64,000 nt of DNA from Rhynchonema sp. JSB1_4 (Eukaryota; Nematoda; Chromadorea; Monhysterida; Xyalidae), in contig JASAMV010001731.1 in NCBI GenBank assembly GCA_030248065.1, positions 62,001 to 126,000 on the forward strand, in the 5' to 3' direction. The notes under the pieces are model-generated. The model was given only the letters and a program-made list of their open reading frames with translations. It was not told the origin of the DNA and did no database searches. A program made the position numbers and the translations under genes. The number at the start of each line of letters is the position of its first letter. The first letter of the stretch is position 1. This document shows, piece by piece, positions 12,501-23,035 of the stretch.

Positions 12501-15500
12501 GCTCCAGATTTCGCCGATTTTTCACCACTTGGCTCCTTGTCTTTGTCGCCTGAGCCAGACTTCGCGGACTTCTCGCCACTGGGTTCTTTGTCGCCTGAGC
12601 CAGACTTCACGGACTTCTCCCCACTGGGTTCCTTGTCGCCTGAGCCAGACTTCGCGGACTTCTCACCACTGGGTTCTTTGTCGCCTGAGCCAGACTTCAC
12701 GGACTTCTCACCACTGGGTTCCTTGTCGCCTGAGCCAGACTTCGCGGACTTCTCACCACTGGGTTCCTTGTCGCCTGAGCCAGACTTCGCGGACTTCTCA
12801 CCACTGGGTTCCTTGTCGCCTGAGCCAGACTTCTCACCACTGTGTTCCTTGTCGCCTGAGCCAGACTTCGCGGACTTCTCACCACTGGGTTGCTTGTCGC
12901 CTGAGCCAGACTTCGCGGACTTCTCACCACTGGGTTCTTTGTCGCCTGAGCCAGACTTCACGGACTTCTCACCACTGGGTTTCTTGTCGCCTGAGCCAGA
13001 CTTCGCGGACTTCTCACCACTGGGTTCCTTGTCGCCTGAGCCAGACTTCGCGGACTTCTCACCACTGGGTTCCTTGTCGCCTGAGCCAGACTTCGCGGAC
13101 TTCTCACCACTGGGTTCTTTATCGCCTGAGCCAGACTTCGCGGACTTCTCACCACTGGGTTCCTTGTCGCCTGAGCCAGACTTCGCGGACTTCTCACCAC
13201 TGGGTTCCTTGTCGCCTGAGCCAGACTTCGCGGACTTCTCACCACTGGGTTCTTTATCGCCTGAGCCAGACTTCACGGACTTCTCACCACTGGGTTCCTT
13301 GTCGCCTGAGCCAGACTTCGCGGACTTCTCACCACTGGGTTCCTTGTCGCCTGAGCCAGACTTCGCGGACTTCTCACCACTGGGTTCTTTATCGCCTGAG
13401 CCAGACTTCGCGGACTTCTCACCACTGGGTTCCTTGTCGCCTGAGCCAGACTACGCGGACTTCTCACCACTGGGTTCCTTGTCGCCAGAGCCAGACTTAA
13501 CGGACTTCTCACCACTGGGTTCCTTGTCGCCTGAGCCAGACTTCGCGGACTTCTCACCACTGGGTTCCGTCTCGCCTGACCCAGTCTTCGCGGACTTCTC
13601 ACCACTGGGTTCCTTGTCGCCTGAGCCAGACTTTACGGACTTCTCACCACTGGGTTCCTTGTCGCCTGAGCCAGACTTCGCGGACGTCTCTCGACTGGGT
13701 TCCTTGTCGCCTGAGCCTGACTTCGCGGACTTCTCTCCACTGGGTTCCTTGTCGCCTGAGCCAGACTTCTCACCACTGGGTTCCTTGTCGCCTGAGCCAG
13801 ACTTCGCGGACTTCTCACCACTGGGTTCCGTGTCGCCCGAGCCAGCCTTCTCACCACTGGGTTCCTTGTCGCCTGAGCCAGACTTCGCGGACTTCTCACC
13901 ACTGGGTTCCTTGTCGCCTGAGCCAGACTTCACGGACTTCTCACCACTGGGTTCCTTGTCGCCTGAGCCAGACTTCGCGGTCTTCTCACCACTGGGTTCC
14001 TTGTCGCCTGAGCCAGACTTCACGGACTTCTCACCACTGGGTTCCTTGTCGCCGAGCCAGACTTCACGGACTTCTCACCACTGGGTTCTTTGTCGCCTGA
14101 GCCAGATTTCGCGGACTTCTCACCACTGGGTTCCTTGTCGCCTGAGCCAGACTTCACGGACTTCTCACCACTGGGTTCCTTGTCGCCTGAGCCAGACTTC
14201 GCGGACTTCTCACCACTGGGTTCCTTGTCGGCTGAGCCAGAGTTCTCACCACTGGGCTTCCTTGTCGCCTGAGCCAGACTTCGCGGACTTCTCACCACTG
14301 GGTTCCTTGTCGCCTGAGCCAGACTTCACGGACTTCTCACCACTGGGTTCCTTGTCGCCTGAGCCAGACTTCGCGGTCTTCTCACCACTGGGTTCCTTGT
14401 CGCCTGAGCCAGACTTCACGGACTTCTCACCACTGGGTTCCTTGTCGCCTGAGCCAGACTTCACGGACTTCTCACCACTGGGTTCTTTGTCGCCTGAGCC
14501 AGAGTTCGCGGACTTCTCACCACTGGGTTCCTTGTCGCCTGAGCCAGACTTCTCGGACTTCTCACCACTGGGTTCCTTGTCGCCTGAGCCAGACTTCGCG
14601 GACTTCTCACCACTGGGTTCCTTGTCGCCTGAGCCAGACTTCACGGACTTCTCACCACTGGGTTCCTTGTCGCCTGAGCCAGACTTCACGGACTTCTCAC
14701 CACTGGGTTCCTTGTCGCCTGAGCCAGACTTCGCGGACTTCTCACCACTGGGTTCCTTGTCGCCTGAGCCAGTCTTCTCACCACTGGGTTCCTTGTCGCC
14801 TGAGCCAGACTTCTCACCACTGGGTTCTTTGTCGCCTGAGCCAGACTTCGCGGACTTCTCACCACTGGGTTCCTTGTCGCCTGAGCCAGACTTCGCGGAC
14901 TTCTCACCACTTGGTTCCTTTTCGACTGAGCCAGACTTCCCTGATTTCTCACCACTGGGTTCCTTGTCGCCTGAGCCAGACTTCTCACCACTGGGTTCCT
15001 TGTCGCCTGAGCCAGACTTCGCGGACTTCTCACCACTGGGTTCCTTGTCGCCTGAGCCAGACTTCACGGACTTCTCACCACTGGGTTCCTTGTCGCCTGA
15101 GCCAGACTTCGCGGACTTCTCACCACTGGGTTCTTTGTCGCCAGAGCCGGACTTCACGGACTTCTCACCAACTGGGTCCCCTTGTCGCCTGAGCCAGAAA
15201 TCGCGGACTCTCACTTACTCAGAGTTCCTTGTCGCCTGAGCCAGACTTCGCGGACTTCTCACCACTGGGTTCCTTGTCGCCTGAACCAGACTTCACAGAT
15301 TCTGGAGTATCTTGTTCCTCTTTTTCAACGTCTGGCTCCCCTTTTTCTTGTTCTGGTTCTTTCTGTTCAGGTTCATGCTCGTCTTTTTCGGGTTCATGTT
15401 GAGGCTCTACATCGGTTGCTGATTCTTCCTGTGTGGGCTCATCTTTTGTCATGCCACCGTCATCGTGACTTAAACCACCACTCCCACCACCGCAGTCCGA

Positions 15501-16404
15501 AGGATCACCGTTCGGATACTCCCAATCTCCCCAGCATTCCGAAGCTTGCGACGGTATTGGCTTGCTGGTGCAGTTCCCACAGAATTTGAATTCCCGAAGG
15601 CACGACTTGATGTCAGTCTTGAAGTCCCAGCATGGTTGGAATCTGAAACTGAAGGTCATTAGAATGTCTCGGCGCAAGTATCCTCCAAAGCACTAACCGT
15701 TCGCTTTGGAAGATCTGTCGGTATGCATCAGCGCTGAGCGCACCACCCATGCACAAACCGAGACACTGCGGTGGCATCGGCTGACGTAAGTTGGGCTCGT
15801 CGATTCGCAGTCGACCTTCGCAGCACGACAGTGATCGACGTGGGTCGTCAGTGGAACATTGAAACACCTAACGAGTGGTAGAAATTTATGGCTACACATG
15901 TGACAGACACCCACCGACATTGGAGATATAATGAGGTCTTACTTGGGGTGTCAAGTCGCCGCATTTTTTATATACGGAACCGATGTGTTGCTGGAACCCT
16001 CCGATGCCGCCCGATCCGGTGTACTGGCAGACCTCGCGACATCCATCTGTCATACCGTCAATGTGGCCACAACAGTCGTAGAACAACTTGTTGCGCTCAG
16101 AAATTTGACAGTTTGAGTCGCGCTCATACATCAGGATCGAATTGTCGTTGTACAGAGCGCCAGGCTAAAAAATTGTTTGTCTATAATATTGATGATCATA
16201 TATTTGCATGAAAAATTTATGAGGACTGTAATTACGGACTGCCGTCGGGGGAATGGTTTCATCTCCAGCGTTCGGAACATCGTGTATCGTTTTCAGCTGT
16301 CCCCACTGTGGCGTGTGTGGGCCGGCCGTACACGCAGGTTCCTTTCCGCCCGCATCGGCGCCCAGCAAACACGCTGCGCACAGCAACGCTAGCAACAATT
16401 TCAT
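6554..16404 (-). CDS. giant secreted Ser-Gly repeat protein with two DB-like modules and a cbEGF domain
   Basis: Exons (minus): 16404-16240, 16164-15943, 15867-15698, about 15648-6834, 6765-6637, 6576-6554. Exon 1 encodes a signal peptide (MKLLLALLCAACLLGADAG). Exons 2 and 3 each hold a cysteine module with a CC pair (FYDCC...C...C and LSCC...C...C), like the nematode DB domain. The long exon starts with a Cys-rich part (CWDF...CGNC), then a Glu/Pro/Lys linker that runs in frame into SGSGDKEPSGEKSAK repeats. It ends in an acidic Pro/Glu/Ala/Val tail (about 7310-6834), followed by a calcium-binding EGF (DVNEC, six cysteines) and a short end with two more cysteines. About 3,170 residues if intact. 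As assembled the array has in-frame stops (15219, 13451, 12386, 10763, 10312, 8284) and frame slips. Exon 1 uses a weak donor (GTCCGT). It may be an extracellular matrix or surface proteoglycan; function unknown. Confidence 0.65.
7310..9700 (-). repeat. coding minisatellite block A, 114-bp higher-order unit
   Basis: Read on the minus strand this block cycles through KEPSGEKSG, DKDKEPSGEKSAK and SGSGDKDKEPSGEKSG, a 38-residue (114 bp) unit; for example GGTTCTTTGCCTG recurs about 114 bp apart near 7544 and 7658. Unit lengths are multiples of three. One irregular patch at about 7790-8290 contains the frame slips and the TAG at 8284. It borders the acidic C-terminal tail. Confidence 0.85.
9700..15290 (-). 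repeat. coding minisatellite block B, about 120 copies of a 45-bp unit
   Basis: The basic unit is 45 bp and encodes SGSGDKEPSGEKSAK, with variants SVK, SAN or DNE and shorter units lacking 12 bp (for example near 12832, 13768, 14773). About 5.6 kb corresponds to some 120 units. Single substitutions make TAG codons at 13451, 10763 and 10312. One-base changes shift the frame near 14260, 14053 and 10595. The plus strand of this block is also open over long stretches. Confidence 0.9.
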
Positions 16405-17553
16405 ACTTCAACTACTATAACTGCCTCCGTTTACAATTCCAGCTTTATTGACTTGTAAGGAGAGCAAGATGTTAAACGGAGAAGCTCTTGTTCGATGATC
16501 AGATGTGACCTAGAACAAATGGAATGAAAATGGGGCAGATCGAAACCAGTTTTATAGTCATGCTAACCGCAGGTGTTCCGATTGTTTTCTTTTACGAGTT
16601 TTTGACGCTTTCTGCCCACGCTGGCTAACTTTTCATCTTTAATTTGCTGTCCATATGTCGCTTGACGTGCATTTTCATGAGCCTGGATTGACGTCAGCAA
16701 AAAGTTGAGCATCTGATTGGAATCGAGATTTACTGCATTTCGCGTTTTTAGTGTTCACTGTCTGACCAGTCACAAATCTCATTTTTCTTAGTCCTGAGAA
16801 TTCTGAACAATCGTTTGCAGCATCACGAGAGACTTCTTATATGTTTGGGGCACTCATGATGCATACTGTTCCTTAAAACCAGTGTCAGATGACACAAGAT
16901 ATCAGCATGCTGTAGATATCTAACATGAAAATTGGTGCACAGACTTTTTATCACTGCTTTGAACAAACGTTGAAGAGGAAAGAAATGTGGCACACACCAT
17001 CTTTATAGTTCAGGGGTTTTCTGCAGCTGGCTTATTGCATCACGTCAAAAGTATGTGCTCTGAGTGGAATTCTCGAAACACAGTTGCAGTATGCCACGGG
17101 GTCATATTTGACACAATGATTGCACCATCGCACAATGTGTACTGGAATGCGGCGCGGGGCATTTGCGATTCAGACATTCTGATGTAATGCTCATGACGAC
17201 AGTTGGCTTTTTAGTGTTGGTCGCCCAAAAAAAGATTTTCCGCAAGATCGTAAAAGTCTTTATTGCTTGACGGCATATTTTTGGAGCATCAAAGTTTGTT
17301 CTTGCTTTTTTCATTTTATTTATAGATATTTGCTTCAAAATTTTATTGCGGTAATAAACTGGGCACTGTAACTGTCCAGGCAATGTGCGCGCCGACTTCG
17401 GCAGCTAAAGCGATTGGCGGCACGCTTGCGCGAGTGACGTACCGTATACGTGACGACTGAACAGAACCAAGTTGACTGACCATTTCAATAATGCATCAAA
17501 CGACAGACATTACATGATGATCAAATTACCTCAAATTGCAGGTCGGGACATGT
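16405..17553. other. upstream region of the giant gene; no gene seen
   Basis: This is presumably the promoter region of the minus-strand gene starting at 16404. I see no convincing open frame, TATA box or other strong element; the A/T-rich sequence contains only short, unremarkable open frames. Confidence 0.4.
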
Positions 17554-18284
17554 GCCCGGTACTAGGATTGGATTTAAAAAAATTTTATTATCGCACTTTT
17601 TCATAAAAAAAGCTTTTTAACTTTTTTTTAGAAATCAGTTTTTTATTCCGGACCACCAAAAAACTGGTTTCTTGAAGAATGAAACTGCTGAAGTCATGTT
17701 AGTTAGGTATGTTTTGAGGGACACAAAAGGAACTTTTTCCACTGAGTTGCATGTTTGCATCGATCAGCTGCAATCTAATCCCTTCGGGGCTGACTTTGAG
17801 AACTTCGAAGGTAACTCTGTGGGTATGCTACTTGATGACAACGGGAAAGCCAACCTTCCGTTTGTGAATTTGGGGATAAACTTGAAGAGAGATAAAGACT
17901 AACACCGTACTCACTTTGTGTCACAAGAGCAACAAATGATTAATCCACGAGAACTGCAAACAGGCGAGCGACGCGGAAGTGTGTCGATCGCTTACTGCAC
18001 GCTCAATTAACTGCACAGGATACGGTTTGGGCTGTCCGACATTATACATGTGTGTGACGGTTGTTAGGATGTCTTGGAACTATGAGTCCACCACAACAGC
18101 ATTTCAAACAGGCGCGGCAGGCGATTTTTTGAAAATCATGAGCAATGGAAAGCATAAAAACAGGCCTTTTTTTTACCTTGAACAGTGAAAAAAACGAAAA
18201 AAGTGGACTTACTTTTTAAAATACAAAAAGTCGCCAATTTTTAAAAACTGATTTTGTTTTTTTAATCCAATCCTGACCGGTACC
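17554..18284. mobile_element. candidate small TIR element, about 0.73 kb
   Basis: The left end carries GGTACTAGGATTGGATTTAA (about 17558-17577). The reverse complement of the right end (about 18255-18282) reads GGTCAGGATTGGATTAAAA. The shared core AGGATTGGATT plus an A-run forms short imperfect inverted termini. The interior is A/T-rich beside both ends and holds a 76-codon open frame (17672-17902) with no similarity I recognise. No target-site duplication could be fixed. It could also be a chance inverted pair. Confidence 0.4.
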
Positions 18285-18769
18285 GCGTGATGGTGCGCGT
18301 GTCACCGTGAAATTCCATCTCCGAGGCAAACATGAAAAATACCTGCCACATGAGACATTTGCATTTACATGACTGATATGAAATTGTACCACGAGTTACC
18401 ACAATAAATAGTATTTACGAATGCTGTTTTTAGCTTGTGACCTGCCCACACGGACACACATGTTTTCAAGTGGAGGGATGCAAACCGATATCGGAAGCGA
18501 CATATGCATCATTCTCTACATTGCGCGAATTCAAAAATGAAAAACTCACGCCATTTTGACAAGAATCAATCTCAGAAGCCCAAATTTGCACACAACTTGT
18601 GCGGGGTAGCCTTCCAGGTCCACGCAAATTTTCATCCCGCTACGTGCCCACACGCGCGACTGCGGGCAAGATGCAGTTCCTATTTTTGCAAACACGTTCT
18701 TCTCCCTTTTTTCTGACAAGTAACGGGTCAGGGCCCAAACGTTACCTGACACTAAAATATTAACATCGC

Positions 18770-19080
18770 ATATGGTTTTTCGTACACGAGAAACACGGCA
18801 GTGTTATCGCCGATTTCAAAGGTCCCCGTCTGAGACCAGGTCCAGACGATGACAAGGACTTTTTGCATGGAAAGACTGCTTCCCTGATTAAAATCTCATC
18901 AAATAGTTCGTTTGTCAATTTTTTATCAGTGCGTACGAGGTTTTTGCGCACGGGAAACACGGTGGTGCCATCGCTCGTTTCATAAGTCCTCGTCTGATTC
19001 CGGTTTCGGACGCCGACAAGGAGTTTGTACGTGAAGTGTGCTTGTTGGTGCCAAGTTTCGATAAAAACGTGGTTTTTGGT
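18770..19080. repeat. two diverged tandem copies of a ~170-bp segment
   Basis: The segment from about 18780 (ACACGAGAAACACGGCAGTG) is repeated about 170 bp later (CACGGGAAACACGGTGGTG). The downstream parts also match: CCGTCTGAGACC against TCGTCTGATTCC, and GACAAGGACTTTTTG against GACAAGGAGTTTGTA. On the minus strand both copies keep the same open frame and give related peptides (LRRGPLKSAITLPCF, IRRGLMKRAMAPPCF). Confidence 0.55.
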
Positions 19081-19800
19081 GCCATTTCTTCCATCAATAA
19101 TTGTTATCTGATTGGCTCATGTTATATTGAACTATAAAGTAACATCAACCAGTATTTTTGCACACAACAACGAGCAACGCGCTCAGCCGCCAAACACACG
19201 TTATGTGCGTTATAAAACTGCATTGCAGAGATTGATGTTTCAGCGCAGAATGACATCCCAGCTAGTGCCTGCGTCGGTGTGTTTGTATAGGCAATCCGCC
19301 AGCTCATGGCACTCGCGCACACAAGGCTACATGCTACCTTACTGCCGTCAATGAATGCATCTATTCTCTGCAGTTATCCGTTGAAACATCCCCAAATTTT
19401 GCAACAGTGCAGAAAAGTGTTATGGCAAGCAGCTAATGAAAACCGAATAAATTAAAAAGCGGTAATCAAAGTATGACATTCGCCCAAAGTATACATCTTG
19501 TTTAGAAAATGGCGTGTGCTGCTGCATGCGCTGTGTGTATAAAAAGTGCCATGAGCCGATGGATTGCCCATACCCATGAACTTGTGGTGGACTCACAATT
19601 GCAGCAGAGTTTGCATAGAAATGCTGTTGACGAAAACTTTTTATTTCTTATTTTATAAAGTTTTTTTTGTAAAAAAATTAAAAAATTTTTATAGAAATGA
19701 AATTTTTGTGCACATGTTTTTGCCAATTGCACATTTTGCGTTTGGTTCTTTTATTGCACATGGTAACGCTTCACGATATAAAACATCGATACCAGAAATG

Positions 19801-20102
19801 AATATGTTCTTAGGGCATGAAACAAGGATATGCAGCCTGATGAAACTGCGTAAAAGTTCGATAAGCTACAAGAGAAGTTTGGATTTTGAGCTGCACACTG
19901 TGCTCGAAAAGCAGTCTAAATTCAGCATATATTGGAAACACGCCAGTCAAGTGGTTCCCACCTGTGTTTCCAATATACTGAACAAAGACTGTTTTTCGAG
20001 TACAGTGTGACTCTTGAAATCCAAACATCTCTTATATATCGAACTTTTACACAGTTTCATCAGGCTACATATCCCGGTTTTATGCCCGTAGGGCATATTT
20101 CC
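19801..20102. repeat. long fold-back inverted repeat, arms ~140 bp
   Basis: The left arm (about 19801-19941, ending ATATTGGAAACAC) is matched by the reverse complement of about 19963-20102 (starting GTGTTTCCAATATACTG), separated by about 20 bp. Matches run through GCCTGATGAAACTG, GTAAAAGTTCGATA, TTTGGATTT, CTCGAAAA and GGGCAT, roughly 80 percent by eye. It could be a fold-back MITE or a transcribed hairpin; nothing in the sequence decides. Confidence 0.75.
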
Positions 20103-20290
20103 TTCTTGTACATATATTTGACTCCTATACGTTAGCCTTCTGGGTTCTGACATCCTGTTCACATTGTCGTTCTTTAATGAACCATAAATATTGTGTTTGT
20201 GCCAATCATGCGTTCTCAGTTGATAACCCGATGGCGAACGATTCCTGCGTTGGACGCATGTTCCTTCGGTCTGATTCTTAAAATTTTACC

Positions 20291-22363
20291 ATGGGTGAAA
20301 CTAACACAACCATCCGGCCTCTTCGACTGGTGGCTGCAACGAGTGAACCATATTTCTTTGACTGTGCATTCCGAGCTCGTCCCGTGTTCAACAATCCGAA
20401 TTGCCCTTTCACCGGTCTCGCACTAGAAATCATTGATCTGGTGCTTAGAGCCTCCAATATTGACTACGAGCTGGTACGACCGATCATCGATGAGCATGAA
20501 GACGAAGACATTTGGTTATCTGCACTGGAAGCGGTGAACTTTTAATCATATAATCGTGAAGCCTTTCATTTCGTTCAATTTTTTTAATTTTAGGTTTCGC
20601 GTGGCGAAGTGGACGGCACCGTAGACTTGATTGAGTGGAATGAAGACTATGTTCAGGTACATATCATACTGTTTCGGTTTTTCAAAAGGGGCGCGCTCAC
20701 AGCATTTGCGGTTTCATTTTCAGGAAAATACTGACAAGTTCTGGCTCTCGTTCCCATTGTACTCAAGCCCTGATCGATTGGCGCTACTGTACTCATCAAA
20801 TTTTGGCAATCCGATTGGTCCAAACGACAATTTCGAAAGTGTGTTGCCACGTTCATTGGAAGATGAATACTCTTACAGAGCGACATGAAACACACGAACA
20901 AAATATGGCATTTCAGTGCTTGCTGATCGCTACATTTCCTTCTGGCGTGTGTTCGACCCGTACACATGGCTGGCCATCGGTCTCATTCTATTATGCAGTC
21001 GTTGTTTCACGCTGCTGGCCCTCAATGTTAGAGCCAGAACTGCAAAAACACGCGCCGAAGTCACTGCTAGCACGCATGTTGCACTACCAACAGAAGATAG
21101 AAATAAAAAAGAAGAATTGAAGATGCACGGTTTTTTTCTGGCCTATTTCGCACTTTTGATGGTCAGTCTCTACAGGTGGGTTCTTCCTATAAGCTGACCC
21201 AATTTATCAATACCTTATGGGATTGGGTATTTTTCTTTACCTTTGCAGAGGTAGCTTGCTCGCTGCGATTGTCGTCCCGCATGACCACGGCCCGATATCA
21301 GACGAGCGAAGTTTGCTTAATCTCTTGAAGTCGAACAGCGACGTGCACATTGTGTCGCAGTACGCCAATTTCTACATGGCGTACCTTCGTGAGAGCGTCG
21401 AAAATAAGTCGCGACCGCAAATCTGGTTCGACGCGATTGAAACATTTGCGGCCAATCCAATCATACAAGTATCACCTGATAACCTTGATGGCTATATCGA
21501 CGGAGTACTAAGGGGTAAATCATAAAACGAAAAGGACAAGTTGGTGAACAAAACACAATGGTTTGTCAGGCAAGTACGCAATGCTGACGGATGGCATTGA
21601 AGTGCGGTACATGGCTCACAGAATATGTCACGGACTGACAATGCCATTGCAGGACCTTGATTGGGACACCGGTTTACTGGTTCGCTTACAAGCTGTTGAT
21701 TATTGGGTGCTGGTGCGCATGGTGTACCCTGAGCATCTTTGAGAATTTTGAGAGGTTCCAGTTGGATATTCAGAAAGCCAATCTTAGCTTGGAAAACATA
21801 AGGGTTGTAATATTAAGCGTGCAAGTACCTACTGAATGGCCAAGAAGATGAGCTTCATTTTCAGGTACTGGCATTCAGCCGATCTACCATACCAAAATCC
21901 ATGATGGACGTCATTGAACGCAACCTTATCAAGCACTACACGTTTTTTGATAAGTTCAAGCAGCGGTACGCTCAGCGAATTGAACACAAAATAGACGGTT
22001 GGTTTCCGTGTCAATGAAGCTATGTACATACATATGACCGTATTCATAAGACGTTCCACTGAGTTAAACAATGAACAACTCGGGGTGTTTTCAGATCTAC
22101 ATCGCTGCGCAAACCAGTCGCGAAAAATCGATCAAGCGCTCAGCGTTAAAAGTTTGTCAGCCGCGTTCGTGATGCTCGTTGGTGGAGCAGGTGCTGCACT
22201 GCTGATGTTCATCAGTGAACTGACGCTGAGATGCAACTGGATTAAAGCTACTGTCGTGCAGTGGCGCACTGAATTGAAAGCACCAACCGTTGTTGGGCAT
22301 GGACAAAGTGACCAACTCTCAGAATGCGTTCATGCTCGTCGCGATAGTGCTATTATGTATTAA
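20291..22363 (+). CDS. ionotropic glutamate receptor-like channel subunit
   Basis: Exons: 20291-20533, 20594-20656, 20724-20838, 20917-21175, 21249-21514, from 21570 to an uncertain donor before about 21750, 21865-21997, 22095-22363. The first exons resemble the S1 ligand-binding lobe (FTGLALEIIDLVL, then EVDGTVDLIEWNEDY). Next come ISFWRVFDPYTWLAIGLILL (TM1), a charged loop, GFFLAYFALLMVSLYRGSLL ending in the SLLAA element after TM3, the S2 lobe, and TM4 (AAFVMLVGGAGAALLMFIS). No amino-terminal domain or signal peptide is visible: an in-frame TAA lies just before the ATG. It is either an IR-type short subunit or lacks a 5' exon. The segment 21653-21840 can be read in two frames, so that exon end is unsure. 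Confidence 0.75.
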
Positions 22364-23035
22364 GCCGATAGCAAATGGTGTGATCACAAAGTGATTAAAA
22401 TTTCTAAGTTATCCCATCCAGTTGACGTCTTGTTTGCTGTGAACACGTGGTTGTGATCGTGATGTGACAAGGTGTGGAAGCGATCACGTCAATAAACCTA
22501 ACCATCATGGCCAAATGAAGCTGTACTTGTTAATGTGCGTGACATAGATAATGATATCTGAATCAGAGCCAGTGCATGAATGGCAAGTCCGGCGCACAGC
22601 ACCTGGCGTACATCACGCATTGGTCCACGGCATGGTTGATGGAGGAGCACTGCATTGGCTCGCAGAAAAACCGCACGGGTGAGCAGCTGCGATGTTTCAC
22701 TTAGTTCCCTTAGTTCTGCACGCATGCCCTGCCAAACACAATAGAGTGCCCTCAGTCACATGAGCGTTCAGGGTCAGTTTATTCAGCATGCGCTGTTTTT
22801 CATGATAACGTAGTTTTCTTCACATCGTAAACAAAAGCCCTGTGCTGGGTTTCATTAACAACAGGTATTTATTATGACTTGACAATTATTTATTTTGCTT
22901 TTGCTTATTTTGCAATAATAATTCAGGCAGGTTGCTAACAGCGGTGCACGCTCCGTTTCGCACTGCGATTAATTGAAGGAAAACCCCAATAATGACGTGA
23001 TCTTGTGTGGCACTGAAAGTCAGTTGGCGGCGGGA
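22364..23035. other. intergenic between the glutamate receptor and BTBD8 genes
   Basis: Contains an AATAAA at about 22491, a plausible 3' end for the receptor, and probably the BTBD8 promoter and 5' UTR. A possible acceptor, AATAATTCAG, lies at about 22924, upstream of the chosen BTBD8 ATG. No gene seen. Confidence 0.4.

Noticed and set aside
6760..13605. Other-frame minus-strand repeat frames (ARSPRSLAQATRN, VVKNRRNRDQATKT types)
   Set aside because: They are the other reading frames of the same 45-bp unit and do not connect to the exons at either end.
15219..15230. DKEL at the early stop as an ER-retention signal
   Set aside because: It does not fit the KDEL-type consensus and arises from a single altered repeat.
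8918..15239. Plus-strand repeat protein (SPEPDFADFSPLG units, up to 945 codons)
   Set aside because: The flanking signal peptide, Cys modules, acidic linkers and EGF domain are all on the minus strand and run in frame into the repeats; the plus-strand frames have no flanking exons.
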